This document shows, piece by piece, positions 13,011 to 24,300 of a stretch of 64,000 bases of DNA. The position numbers and the translations under genes were made by a program. The DNA lies in the NCBI RefSeq assembly GCF_018812025.1, contig NC_063057.1, positions 15,927,963 to 15,991,962 of the forward strand, read 5' to 3'. How positions within the stretch are numbered: position 1 is the first letter of the stretch; each line of letters opens with the position of its first letter. The stretch is from Megalobrama amblycephala. Taxonomy: Eukaryota; Chordata; Actinopteri; Cypriniformes; Xenocyprididae. The notes under the pieces are model-generated. The model saw only the letters and a list, made by a program, of their open reading frames with translations. It did no database searches and was not told the DNA's origin.

Positions 13011-13286
13011 ATAGAAACTGCGCTGGCTGCCTCAGGCGGCTGATCTCGAATCGCTCTCGTGGTACTTTGAAGCCATACGTCACACTCACATGGTGTCGGC
13101 GCTGTCTCCAGTCGGATAAAATTTCTTACCGGAATGCACTGCTTCAAGTCAGCCGCCGATCGGTCTGTGCAGCGCTGCATGAACACACCTAAAAATTCTG
13201 GTTAGAAAACACCTTACGATCACATGGGCCATCAAAGTACCGAAAGGGCAAAACGAGACCAGCCGCCTAGGTCACATGCTGTAGTT

Positions 13287-13480
13287 CAGGGATGGACAAC
13301 TCCGGTCCTGGAGGGCCAGTGTCCAGCAGAGTTTAGCTCCAACCCTAATCAAACACACCTGAACCAGCTAATCAAGGTCTTTAGGATTAGTAGAAAGTTA
13401 TAGGCAAGTGAGTTTTTATCAGGGATGGAGATAAACTCTGCAGGACACTGGCCCTCCAGGACCGGAGTTGTCCATCCCTG
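13287..13480. mobile_element. 194-bp hAT-type MITE with 8-bp target duplication
   Basis: The ends are CAGGGATGGACAACTCCGG and its inverse, with inverted repeats extending about 35 bp. The flanks 13279-13286 and 13481-13488 are both CTGTAGTT. The paralogous spacer after gene 2 (near 40070-40080) reads 'cgctgtagttgctc' without the insert, a natural empty site. The 8-bp duplication and CAGGG termini fit hAT elements. Confidence 0.9.
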
Positions 13481-13488
13481 CTGTAGTT

Positions 13489-14399
13489 GCTCAAAATCAG
13501 CAGCGAAAACCTTGATGATGACATTTTATTCTCATTGGTCAGATTCTGTGATAACAAGGACGACGTGTGTTGTGTGTTTTTCTCAGACAAGTTCCTGTAT
13601 TTTGATACTGAATATCTGACATTCAAACAAAACACACAAAACATTAACAAAAATTAAGATTACGCTATCTAATAAATTCTTATTTCAATCGCATCCACTT
13701 CTTCGGCTACAGAATGCATTTTTTTTGTCAGGCAGCCGATCTTTGCGGTTGAACAAGCCTAGTTTCTAACAGGCATCCAGCATCCGGCATTTTAAGTCGG
13801 TTTGAACAATCCGGATAAGCACAAGTAAGTTGTACCTACAATGTTTGTGCACTGTGTAAACAATGAGTGATGTATACGCACGCGAGATCATTTCCAGCGC
13901 TTGCGTAAACTACGCTAGAGCGCATACACACCTCACGTGCTGGATACCGTGTGCAAGGCAGTTGGACATAGTGGTGTATTAGAGGTAAAAAAAATGATAT
14001 AAATACTGTTGGGTTTCTCACACAAACCGATCGTTTCATGTCTTAGGACATCAGTGTGTCGTCACGAGCCGCAGGGTTTAATTTGGATTTGTCTGTGCAT
14101 GTTTTTTTTACTCTCATAGATTTTGTTACCATTGCCATGCATTATACAACTGACAGACGGCAACGGTTGGAGTTAAAAATCATCATTTGTGTTCTACTGA
14201 AGAAACAAAGTCACCTACATCTTGCATGCCCTGGGGGTAAGCAGATAAACATCAAATTTTCATTTTTTGGTGAACTATCCCTTTAATGCACATTTATTAT
14301 TATTATTAATTTATTTAATCAAAGTTACTTTTATGTCTGTTGTTTATTAAAAATGCTTTGGTCATATATGGAGTAATTTTTTTTTTTTTTTTTTTTTTG
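13489..14399. repeat. Spacer made of old transposon remnants
   Basis: Matching blocks occur downstream of gene 2 (40090-40400 and 44520-44790). From about 13734 to 13765 it keeps one end of the foldback element that is complete at 39971-40390. From about 14150 to 14286 it ends in 'ggtgaactatccctttaa', the terminus of the TTCACC-type MITE. No gene is recognised. Poly-T lies at 14378-14398. Confidence 0.5.
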
Positions 14400-14419
14400 A
14401 GTGTTTTTGTGTCCTGTAG

Positions 14420-14551
14420 GAGCCAGAGATTTTCTCTCTGGAGCCCAACAAGGTTTCCTTCCTTGGCAGAAACAATGTTTTACTAAGAGTAAAGAACCTG
14501 GAATCTGTCAGTAAATCCATATTCAAGGATGTGGGACTGTATTCCTAAAGA
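14420..14551 (+). pseudogene. Relic plexin-like exon 10 upstream of gene 2
   Basis: The sequence keeps the acceptor (tcctgtag) and most of exon 10 (EPEIFSLEPNKVSFLGRNNV...). The 3' part is frameshifted ('aaatccatattcaaggatgtgggactg') and runs into a stop. It is followed almost directly by sequence resembling the 3' flank of a plexin gene (from about 14590). This is a dead gene copy in which exons 11-15 have been deleted. A sister relic lies at 44812-44938. Confidence 0.8.
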
Positions 14552-15678
14552 GTGAGACTCTCATACATCAATATGTTTTGGCATCTGCTTAACTATTAAA
14601 CAATCTCTGCATTGAAATATCCTGTGAGATCAGTCCTGATACTGAACAGCAGGTGGCGCTATATACTTATTTATTACACACACACACAAAACAATTCAAA
14701 GTTGGACTGGTCTGCAATCTAGTACTGCAGTACAGTTATTTTGTAAAAGAATGCTTTGGATCTTTTTTGAAAATTTGTCTGTTATTTTTTGTTATTAATC
14801 TGATACTTATATGTTATCAGTATACTGTCTTACACTTCATACTTACTAATAAACATGTCAAACATATCAAATTCATTGAAAAGAGTCTGATGTTCTGATT
14901 TAAATTAACAATCACACATAAACACTCATGAACAATCTCTCATACAAACATGTTTCTTAGTTCTGCAAGTCACCAGCACACTAACATATTATATATCTTA
15001 AATATCATAAGGACACTAAAAGGTCTTCTAAATGCAGATCTGAATTGTTTGTCATCACATGTTGTATACTATGAGGATTCCTACATTTTTACCAAAGAAT
15101 GCTTTAGTGGCGTCTCTGCATAAAATTGTAATATTTCATAGTAGTGCCATTTTACTTTATACATTTTCATTTAACAACACATACAAAAGTGTGCAAATAT
15201 CAGCCTAGTTTAGCTGAGACAAAAACCTAGGTATATACATCAAAACCGTCCGTGTGCTATTTTATCAGTGCCTAACAATGCTTTAAAATGAGGAACAATG
15301 GCAAAAAACATTCTGTAGCTCAAATGGTAAAGCATAGCACTAGAAACCCTAAAATAAAGAGTTTGATTGATTCCCAGAGAAAACTTGAACAGATTAAATG
15401 TCCTTTAAGCAATTTAATTAATTGCTTTTAATAAGTTCCACTACATTTAAATGTAATAACACAAAAACGTATGCCTGCTCTAATTCTAAGTTGATTTGAT
15501 CGTACAGAAATAAAGGCTTGGACTGGAGAGACTGCTGTCTGTCGCTATATTATTATTAGGCATTTTTGTTGTTGCTGTTATCATCATCATCATCATCATC
15601 ATTATGCCACTCAATGCCACTATGACACTTACAAAGTATATTAGTATTACAGTACACTGTAAGCCTGAATAAGTTGGC

Positions 15679-15711
<33 letters not shown>

Positions 15712-16510
15712 CAGATCAGTCAGTTGCCTCAATTTTTATGTTAAGAAATTCAAAGTTTAATTAAGCAGAACTGGAAGATTTTTATTTTTTACTCATAAAT
15801 TTTAATTGTTATTATCTTGAAAGTACACTAAGTACACTAATTCATACATTTAACTTAAAACTTAAAAATTTAACTCAAACCTCAATGTAAACATTTTTAT
15901 TAGTGTACACTTAGCTAGCTATAACAAGCTAATTCATGCTAGTTAATTAGTGAACATGTTAACAATATCATCGTATAGCACTTGCTGAGACTCGAAAGAA
16001 GGATCTCAAAGTAAAAAAGATGTGAACGTCTGATTTAGTTGTGACTGCTTTAAAATTAAATTATTATAATGTTAATTCAAGTGATGAAGGATTTTGAAAG
16101 ACTGACAGTAATCAGTATTGAGTAAGCTACTACTGTAAGCTTAACCTTGCCTGGTTTAAATGTTTGAAAATGATTAACAGTTGAAAACATTCATTACAAA
16201 ATTTAGAAAAGTAATCAAAAAATAATCATTTACATTACTTTAATAAAGTAATTTAAATAGCTACACTACTATTACATTTTAAATAGGATAACTTGTAATC
16301 TGTATATTACATTTACTCCCAACACTGATTATTAAACAAGTTGTTCTACAAAAAAAAATCTTCGTGAAAAAAACCCTGCCTCTTGAAATACAAATGAATG
16401 CAGATTTTTTGGAACAAATTCAGAACTTTTTGGATAGTTAATAAAAGTTTCAGAAAGAACAATTTCTATAACGTTTATAGCCCCCCCCCCCCTCCCCCCT
16501 TTCACAGAAC
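14552..16510. other. Spacer and distal promoter region of gene 2
   Basis: About 14590-14900 matches the 3' flank of the plexin genes. A tRNA-like remnant lies at 15315-15378, (TCA)n at 15580-15602, poly-A at about 15686-15712 and a C-rich tract at 16480-16498. From about 14990 on it is nearly the same as the region before gene 3 (45245-46810). No coding region is recognised. Confidence 0.6.
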
Positions 16511-16513
16511 TGC

Positions 16514-16523
16514 TTTCACTTCC
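16514..16523 (-). promoter_or_regulatory. Candidate Ets/IRF composite site, gene 2
   Basis: The bottom strand reads GGAAGTGAAA, matching the composite GGAAnnGAAA bound by PU.1 with IRF4/8 in mammals. It lies about 100 bp before the ATG and is kept in genes 3 and 4. Function is inferred from the motif only. Confidence 0.35.
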
Positions 16524-16623
16524 ACTCACTTCTCATGTGGCCACATCTGAGAGCAGTTGATCGCTGTGACAAGATCTCAACAATTACAATAGTAGGCCTG
16601 TCAAACTCATTCAGATATTTAAG

Positions 16624-19600
16624 ATGAGAGGATACTTACTTGGAATACTTGTACTTTTGAAACATTGCATTTGTGGTGATGATGTGAACTTTGATGGAGA
16701 CATCAAGGACTTTGTAGTTGGTAAAAGTAAGTTGTTCGTTCTTACTGACCATCGACTACATCAGATGAGACTCGATCTTTCTGAGGAGAAGAAGAAGGAC
16801 ATCAATAATGCCACTCATCAAAACAGAGTCAACATTCTGGTGCCTTTTGATGACAACGACACCCTGATAACCTGTGGGACATTTAGAGATGGATACTGTG
16901 AAGTTCTTGACCTCAATGACATCACAAAGAGCATTTACTATGAAAGTGGAATATCAGTAGGACCAAAAAGACCAAAAAATAAATCTATTGCGTTCATTGC
17001 AGGTCCAAGTACCAGCAGGTACCTTTTAGTTGGGAAAAAGGACGATGAAAAATCTCCGTATCCTGTTGTTAACTTGTGGAACACTTTACAGTCTCAGTTT
17101 CAGGGAATTTTCAACAACATAGAAGAAGGAATACACCCCTCCATTCAGAGCACCGCGAGCGATGTGGAGTTTGTTGACGGATTTCAGAGAGTTTCGCCCT
17201 CAGAGTCGTACTTGTTTCTCAACGCAAAGATTGACTCGGAGAGTAAAGTGCACGTCCTGTGGATGGACAGCTCTAAAGATAAAAAGACAGAAATCTTCAA
17301 ATCCCTACAGGCTGCAACGATACAGTGCTGCAATGATAAAGCTCGTCCAGAGCTCGTCGCCTCCACCGTTATTCCCTCAGTGAACGGCGTTATTTGGGCA
17401 GGTGTGTTCAGTGCGCAGAATCAGCAGGATCCGGAGAACACCGCGCTGGCTCTGTACGCCATCAGTACAGTTCGAGGAAGAGTGAAGGGTTTCTGCACTG
17501 CTGGTGACAAGATATGTGGTTCTGAGGTTGGGTAATGCATTCATATGTTCAATATACACCGTTTATTTAATTATTTATTTCTGATAGAATTAAGGATATT
17601 ATGTGTAACTGAATATTGCATGATAATAAAACGTAATTTTACTATTAAAGTCATATAAAGCTTCATTTGTTGTTTGTGTTTCAGAGTGGTAGTGCACTTC
17701 ATCCACTCTCTGTGGTGTTCAAGTACAGCTCAATGTCATCAGTGGCAGCAGTTAGAAAAGGATCCTGGATTGTGATGTTCATAGGAACCAGTGATGGACA
17801 ACTGATAAAGGTTTCTTAAATACTCTCCTCTCTAGTTAGAAAATATTAAAGCTGTAAGTATTGTAAAAATTGTTATTGTAATCCTGGCCTGTGGGTTTTG
17901 TGAGGCCTTAATTTCCATGGTCATGGACATAGGTGTAAAAATTGTCATAACATTAAAATGATAGGCCCATAACTACTGCAAACACAAGTAGTGGTTTCTT
18001 TTTAAGAGAAAGCACTTAAATGTACATTTATGCATTTTGGGGAAAAATAAGCACACGTATTGTGAAACAGGGACAACTGTTTTTAACATTAAGTTTTTAG
18101 GTTAAAATGTCTGAATGTATAAGTAGCTGAAAATGTATAGTTGACTGGCCTCTATTAACGTAAGGTTTTAAATTTCAATCAATTTTCAGATTTACGCAGT
18201 GTATCTAACAGTAATGTGACAACTGAATTATTAGGTAAAATAATGTGTGATTAATATTACATCATAAATCAAATCATATTATATATAATCAAATCAATTA
18301 TTATATAATTAGATAAATAGTGCTTTAAATTTTCATGCCAGCTACCCATATAATAAACCTTTAGTTGCAATAAAATCAGTGTAAACAAAACAATGCAAAA
18401 TTGAATTAAGTTGAACATCAGGTATCTGTGTGTAAAATTAAAAATGATTACTTAAATAAAATCATTTACATAGAACCTACACATAGAAACATGGATTAAT
18501 AAATGTAAGCAATGAATATATTCACGAACCTCTTAAAGAGCAGATCACTGTAGATGGTTTAGATTAGATGTGAATCATAATTGCTCATATTTTCACCCAG
18601 ACTCTCTTTTTGCGTCTTTATGTCAGTTATATATTTTCCCTAACTTGGTTTCTGCTTTTCTGAGAAACTTGAGCACTTTTGTGGAATCTGTGAATAATAA
18701 TATTGATATCCCATGTGACCAGTGACATGAATAAATTACATGATTAAAGCACAACAATCATATAATGATTTGATTTGGATAAAGTTTGGATAATGATGCT
18801 TTTTGTATTTTTAGCTTATGTTGGATGAGAAATTCACACCAGGCTGTCCAATAGTGCTGTACAAATCTGATGATGAACGAGCAGTGCTTCCCAGAATGCA
18901 CTTTGATCCAGTAGATTTCAAACATATCCTCATCGCTCTGAGGAAACAGGTGAGGTTTAAAACTGTACAGTTAATAAAAAGTGGTTGGCTACTCAACATA
19001 AAATATATATATATTTTTTGAAATCTGTTGTTTCTTTATGCTTGACAAAACTTGTGAAGCACATAGACCATGGCCCCTTTTCACATGATGCATTTACACA
19101 ATTATTAACATTGTAAATAAAATCATTTTTTAATATTTGTTTTTTCAAATGTAATGTACATTTATATCACCATACCTTACATTATATAGCTGATGAGGGA
19201 ATGACTGCAAGTTTGACATCTTTATTTCTTCTGACTGCTGTAATCAGCCTGTTTTTTTAGTTTTTGTTTTTTTCAAATGTCATGGGAAAGCAATAGTGGA
19301 TGTTTTCTTGCTTTCTGCTCATGTTTCTGATGTAGCTCAGAAGAGTGTCTGTGGTTCAGTGTACTAAGTTCAGCTCTCTGAAAGACTGCAGAGCTGCTCT
19401 GGATCCTCTCTGCGGCTGGTGTGTGAAAACACAGAGGTCAGATTCATATCTGTTGCAGATACTTATAAAGTATTTAATATGCTAGCTACTTACAAAACAT
19501 CAGTAACATGGCCAACATGATGCAACCTGGCATATTTCTGTTTGTCTAGATGCTCCACCCAAGATGAATGTTCACAATCTTCATGGATGTCCACCCCAAA

Positions 19601-20635
19601 AGACTCTCTTCAGAAACCTCTGGTTTCTTTTCAGGCTTGGGCTGACAAATCTTCCAGAAAGGTATTATTATATTTGACTGAAATATAAGTATTTTCATTG
19701 CTTTGACAACATATCAGCAATTACTATTGACATATCAATACCCTCTCTACACAGATTACTCTACATCTCGCCTTGAGTCTGGAGAGCACAGGAAATCCCG
19801 TCTTCTCATGTTCCTTCACCACAGGAAGTGTGAATCTGTGTGACGGGTCTGATCTGACTGCTGTTTTCCCAAACTGCTCCTGTAGTATTTCTGACCAGCA
19901 ACTATATACTGGAGGTTGGTTCTCTGTCAGCGCACCTTGTAGTGTACTTCATATTTTAAAAGTATTTTTTTTAAAACTGTACTTGCAGATAATATGTAGA
20001 GAACACTTCCATGACTAAACTCTTGTCACACTTAAGTACACTTAAAAAGTGCACTTTGTAATGATGTCAAATAAAATATTTTACTTTAAAGTACATTTTA
20101 AATAATTGTTAATAAAGTCAAGTACTTGATTTAAATTTGAACTGTAGTTTGTCATTCAATACGTAAATATGTTGCATCTTCATCATTACAAATGTGCAAT
20201 TACAATTATATTTAAATACATGACAGTAGTTATTACCCTGGGGCATGTGTCAAAAAGTGATTTATGGCCCCTTTGATTGATGACTTGACAGGTGTGACCT
20301 TTTGTCCTTCCGTTTCCGGACTGTGTCAACACAACCTTTGACCCCGATGTCATTGACCTATGACCTCCGGATATTAGGATGAATGTAATGTTGTTTGTGT
20401 TTGTCCATCTGGCTGTTGACCTGTGACCTTCGGATATTAGGATGAATGTAATGTTGTTTGTGTTTGTCCATCTGGATGTTGACCCGTGAGCTCCGGGAGT
20501 GAATGATCGTTTGACCCGGTTGTTTGAAGAGATATTTCGGGGCTGTTGCATTCCGTCACAGGGGCTTTTGTATGTGGACATCCTCTTCGTCTCAATGAGA
20601 AAAAATAATATTTTACCAATAGGGTCAATGCAATA

Positions 20636-20685
<50 letters not shown>

Positions 20686-21304
20686 TCACACACGTAATAC
20701 AGATCTATTTAAAATAAATGAAAATATATTTATATATAATATATTAAACTGAATAATGAACAACATTGGAACAATCCAATCCCTCTCCCACTCTCTCTCG
20801 GTCTTTCCAAGTGAGCAGCTCACACCTAGCCAGGCAGTGACAACAATGGGCCATGCTGCATTCTATGGGACACTTAGTCTGTTACCTTTTCCAGAGAAAA
20901 TGTTCAAAATGTTTAAATATGTTCTTAAAAATCTTTAAAGTTTTAATAAATCTTCCTATAAGGGTGCTGCTTAAAATAAATCTCTGTATGTTTAAAAATG
21001 AGCTAGGAATATTGAGTGATTTGATTTAAAATGATTCCAGATATAAAGTCTCTATGTGTTGGACATACCCTATTAGGGATGAACATTAGGGATGAGATTT
21101 ACACACATTACACTGAATAATAATAATAATCAAACATCTTACTAAATAATATAGTTTTAGCTAGATGAAAATATAAAAAATATCTTACACATCTTACTAA
21201 ATAATAATATAGTTTTAGCTGGATGAAAATAATAATATCTTACATTTCCAGGGATCAGGAAATGTAATTCCTTTAAACATCATGAAGTTTTAATACTTAT
21301 AATC

Positions 21305-21348
<44 letters not shown>

Positions 21349-21349
21349 G

Positions 21350-21392
<43 letters not shown>

Positions 21393-24300
21393 CAAAAGTG
21401 AAAAACTTTCTCTTCTTTGAATGAAGATGGTAATAAATAAAAGTATAACGATGTTAATAATAACAAACAGTTATCACTGTAAAGCTTCTTCGACACAATC
21501 TGCATTGTAAAAAGCACTATATACAGTAAATAAAGGCGACTTGACTAAATTTAGTGACACCAATTATTATAGTTTTATAATAAAATAAAATTAAATGAAA
21601 ATTCAAATAAATGAAAATAAAAATCTTACAGCTTTCAGTGAGCAGGGAAAAGTGTTCCTTCTTGATGTACTTAACACTAAATGGTTTTCTCATTGTCTCT
21701 CCAAGTGACTTGCAACAAAGCATGATAGTGTCAGTGACAGAGGGGGAGAGCAATGGTTAGTGGGGGGTGGATGAAACAATATTTTGTTCAAGCTAACTTT
21801 TATTTTCAAAGCATAAATATAGAAGTTTAAATTACATCTTTTAAAATTAAACAACTGTTCAAATTAAATCATTTTAGTTTTTTAAATTACATTTTTAAAA
21901 GTCTTAATAAATCAAACATTTGACATTTTATTATCAGGGTATGAGTAAAAATATATGGGTCTCGCAAACCATCTCTCACATTGTGTAACATTTTCAATAA
22001 TTCAATATGAAAATCACCCAGCATTTTCAGAGAGAAACAATGATTTCATTCAGACCCTGTGATGCCTCAGGTTAGTTCTATAAAAGTAACTTGTCTCTAT
22101 TTTAATATAAAATTATTCTAAATATAAATAATATCAAATATGTTGCTAAAAATTAATAAATAATAATTAATAATTAACAATTAAACAATTGAAATATAGA
22201 GGCAAAAATGATTTTCCCCAGTGGTGTTGGAACAGGACTTATTTTTTAAAGTTTCAGACATGATAATCATGCGATACAAGCATTCGGATGAAGCTTCATA
22301 TTAAACAAAAAAAGAATATGGCATTTTCACTTGTATTCAGCACGTATTTTTCAACATGTATTATACAATATCTGCACACCATTTTCTGAAAAGGTTTTAG
22401 TAATGCTTTAGATCAGAATCTAGATTTTAGCAACCAACATGACATTAAATAGTTGTACCAGTGTACAAGGGTGTCTAAACTGTTTATAACAATTTGAATA
22501 TTGAATATAGTTTACTGAATATAGCTTACTATTGAATATAGCTTACTGACATTGCCTATGCCCCTACAGATAAAAGCCAAAGACACAATGCAAAGACACA
22601 AATCAATGAGAATATTTTATACAGAAATGATATTTTCAGAAATTCAAAGGGCTCGGTTACAAAGAAAATAAATTGATAGATCTTGTAGTGCAATTATCCA
22701 TCTCTTCTATGGGGGTTTGCGTGAAGCATTGACACGAAAAGTAAATCTGGCTGTTTGCGCTTGAAACGATTACGACTGAGACATATCTAACCATTGCACT
22801 GAAAGCTATGATTTCATCCAGTTTGAGATGGGTAAACAAAGTTACACACTGTAGTAAAAGTTATAGATACATCTCAAACAACATCTTTGTACAATTTTGT
22901 ACAAATTGAGTGAACACAATAAATTAGCACATCTAAATTCAAGAGGCCTAGTAACTAAGAAAGCAGCGACATCATGTAAGAAAAGTGTCATACTGCATGC
23001 AGAAGTCCACTCTTGATTTATTGTGATAGGCATTTTTACCCCCTTCACTGGTCTTAGTCACATTATAAAGACTAACAAGATCGCTGATAGCATTTTATTC
23101 ATCGGTCTGTATATGTTTTTAGCCGAATACTCCTCTCGGGCTGCTGTCAGTGTAAGTTTTTGCAATTCGTCACATGTGTGATGAACACAGGCCATTCATT
23201 TAAGCATCTTTTAGATGTATGACTGAACCTTTGACAAAACCAATTCTGTTTAAAGTGTTTAACGAATCATTTCTTTCAACACCCCAGCCTAACATTAAAG
23301 AATACGTGCAAATATTATAGTATAGATTTTTGTTAGAGTCTATGCCACGCTGTTGAAATGCAAGCTCATTTGAGAACTATAGCATTGCATACCCTTGTAA
23401 AGAAGAAATTCAAACAATCATTATACAGGTATTATATAATTTACCATGTGTGTACGACATATAAGATACAATTAGCTATAATGTAAACATAATACAGAAA
23501 AGCTCTCTTCTGATCTATTGCAAAAGATTGTAAATGCCATTTTTTCCCACTCTCAGTCTATCACCCTGCTTCCAATTTTGGTTAATTTATCATTTGTTAA
23601 TTTTGTTCAAATGCAGTCTTCATCTAAAACTGTTCTCTGAGTTTGGTCAAAAATGAACTTTCACTGTTTCACTCAAACCACCCTTGTTCACATTACTTAA
23701 AAAACTCATGTAACTACATGAACGTAATTTAACTGCGTTGTTTCTACTAAAATTGAGTATTGTCAGCTTTACTTAGTAAGTGTTTGTTCAGTCAACTTAA
23801 CATTGCTGTGTGAAACGCACACATTATTGTTGACATAATTAACTGTGCAGTGGATTCGTAGTTCCCAGCATGCTTTGCAAGGGACTGCATTAGGAGAGTA
23901 AATTTAGGGATTAAAGTGTTATTTTATGTGTTTTTCAGTAAAGGGAAAGATGTTGTTAGTTTATGTTAGTGTTTAATGTTCAGTTATGTTGGACATTTAG
24001 AGTAGTTTCTGTAATGTTTTTGAGTTTTTGTGGTTACCATCATGCAGAAGAGTGTCGCCTGTGTTTAGGCTGTGCGCGCTCATATACACATGCTTATAGG
24101 ATGAAATTCCTGCTCTCAATTCAATTGAGTTTGTTCAATGAGTTATTTTTTGAGTGCGTTTTGGGATGAGGGGCTGCATTCTGATATGTTGTATCCTTTT
24201 TATTTAAATGATTATTCAAAAAAAAATGTATTAACATTATTAAGTAAACTGCATATATAAATATTATGTAACAGTGACATTCAAATGATTTGTATTTACT

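Noticed and set aside
20354..20500. Tandem repeat considered as a CRISPR-like or satellite array
   Set aside because: Only two and a fraction units without variable spacers, in a vertebrate transposon tip.
20186..20689. 167-codon bottom-strand frame at the left arm tip, with a mirrored 140-codon frame at 33474-33896
   Set aside because: The composition comes from a GA microsatellite (Arg-Glu repeats) and the 63-bp tandem repeat. The two copies differ in length and there is no start context or domain.
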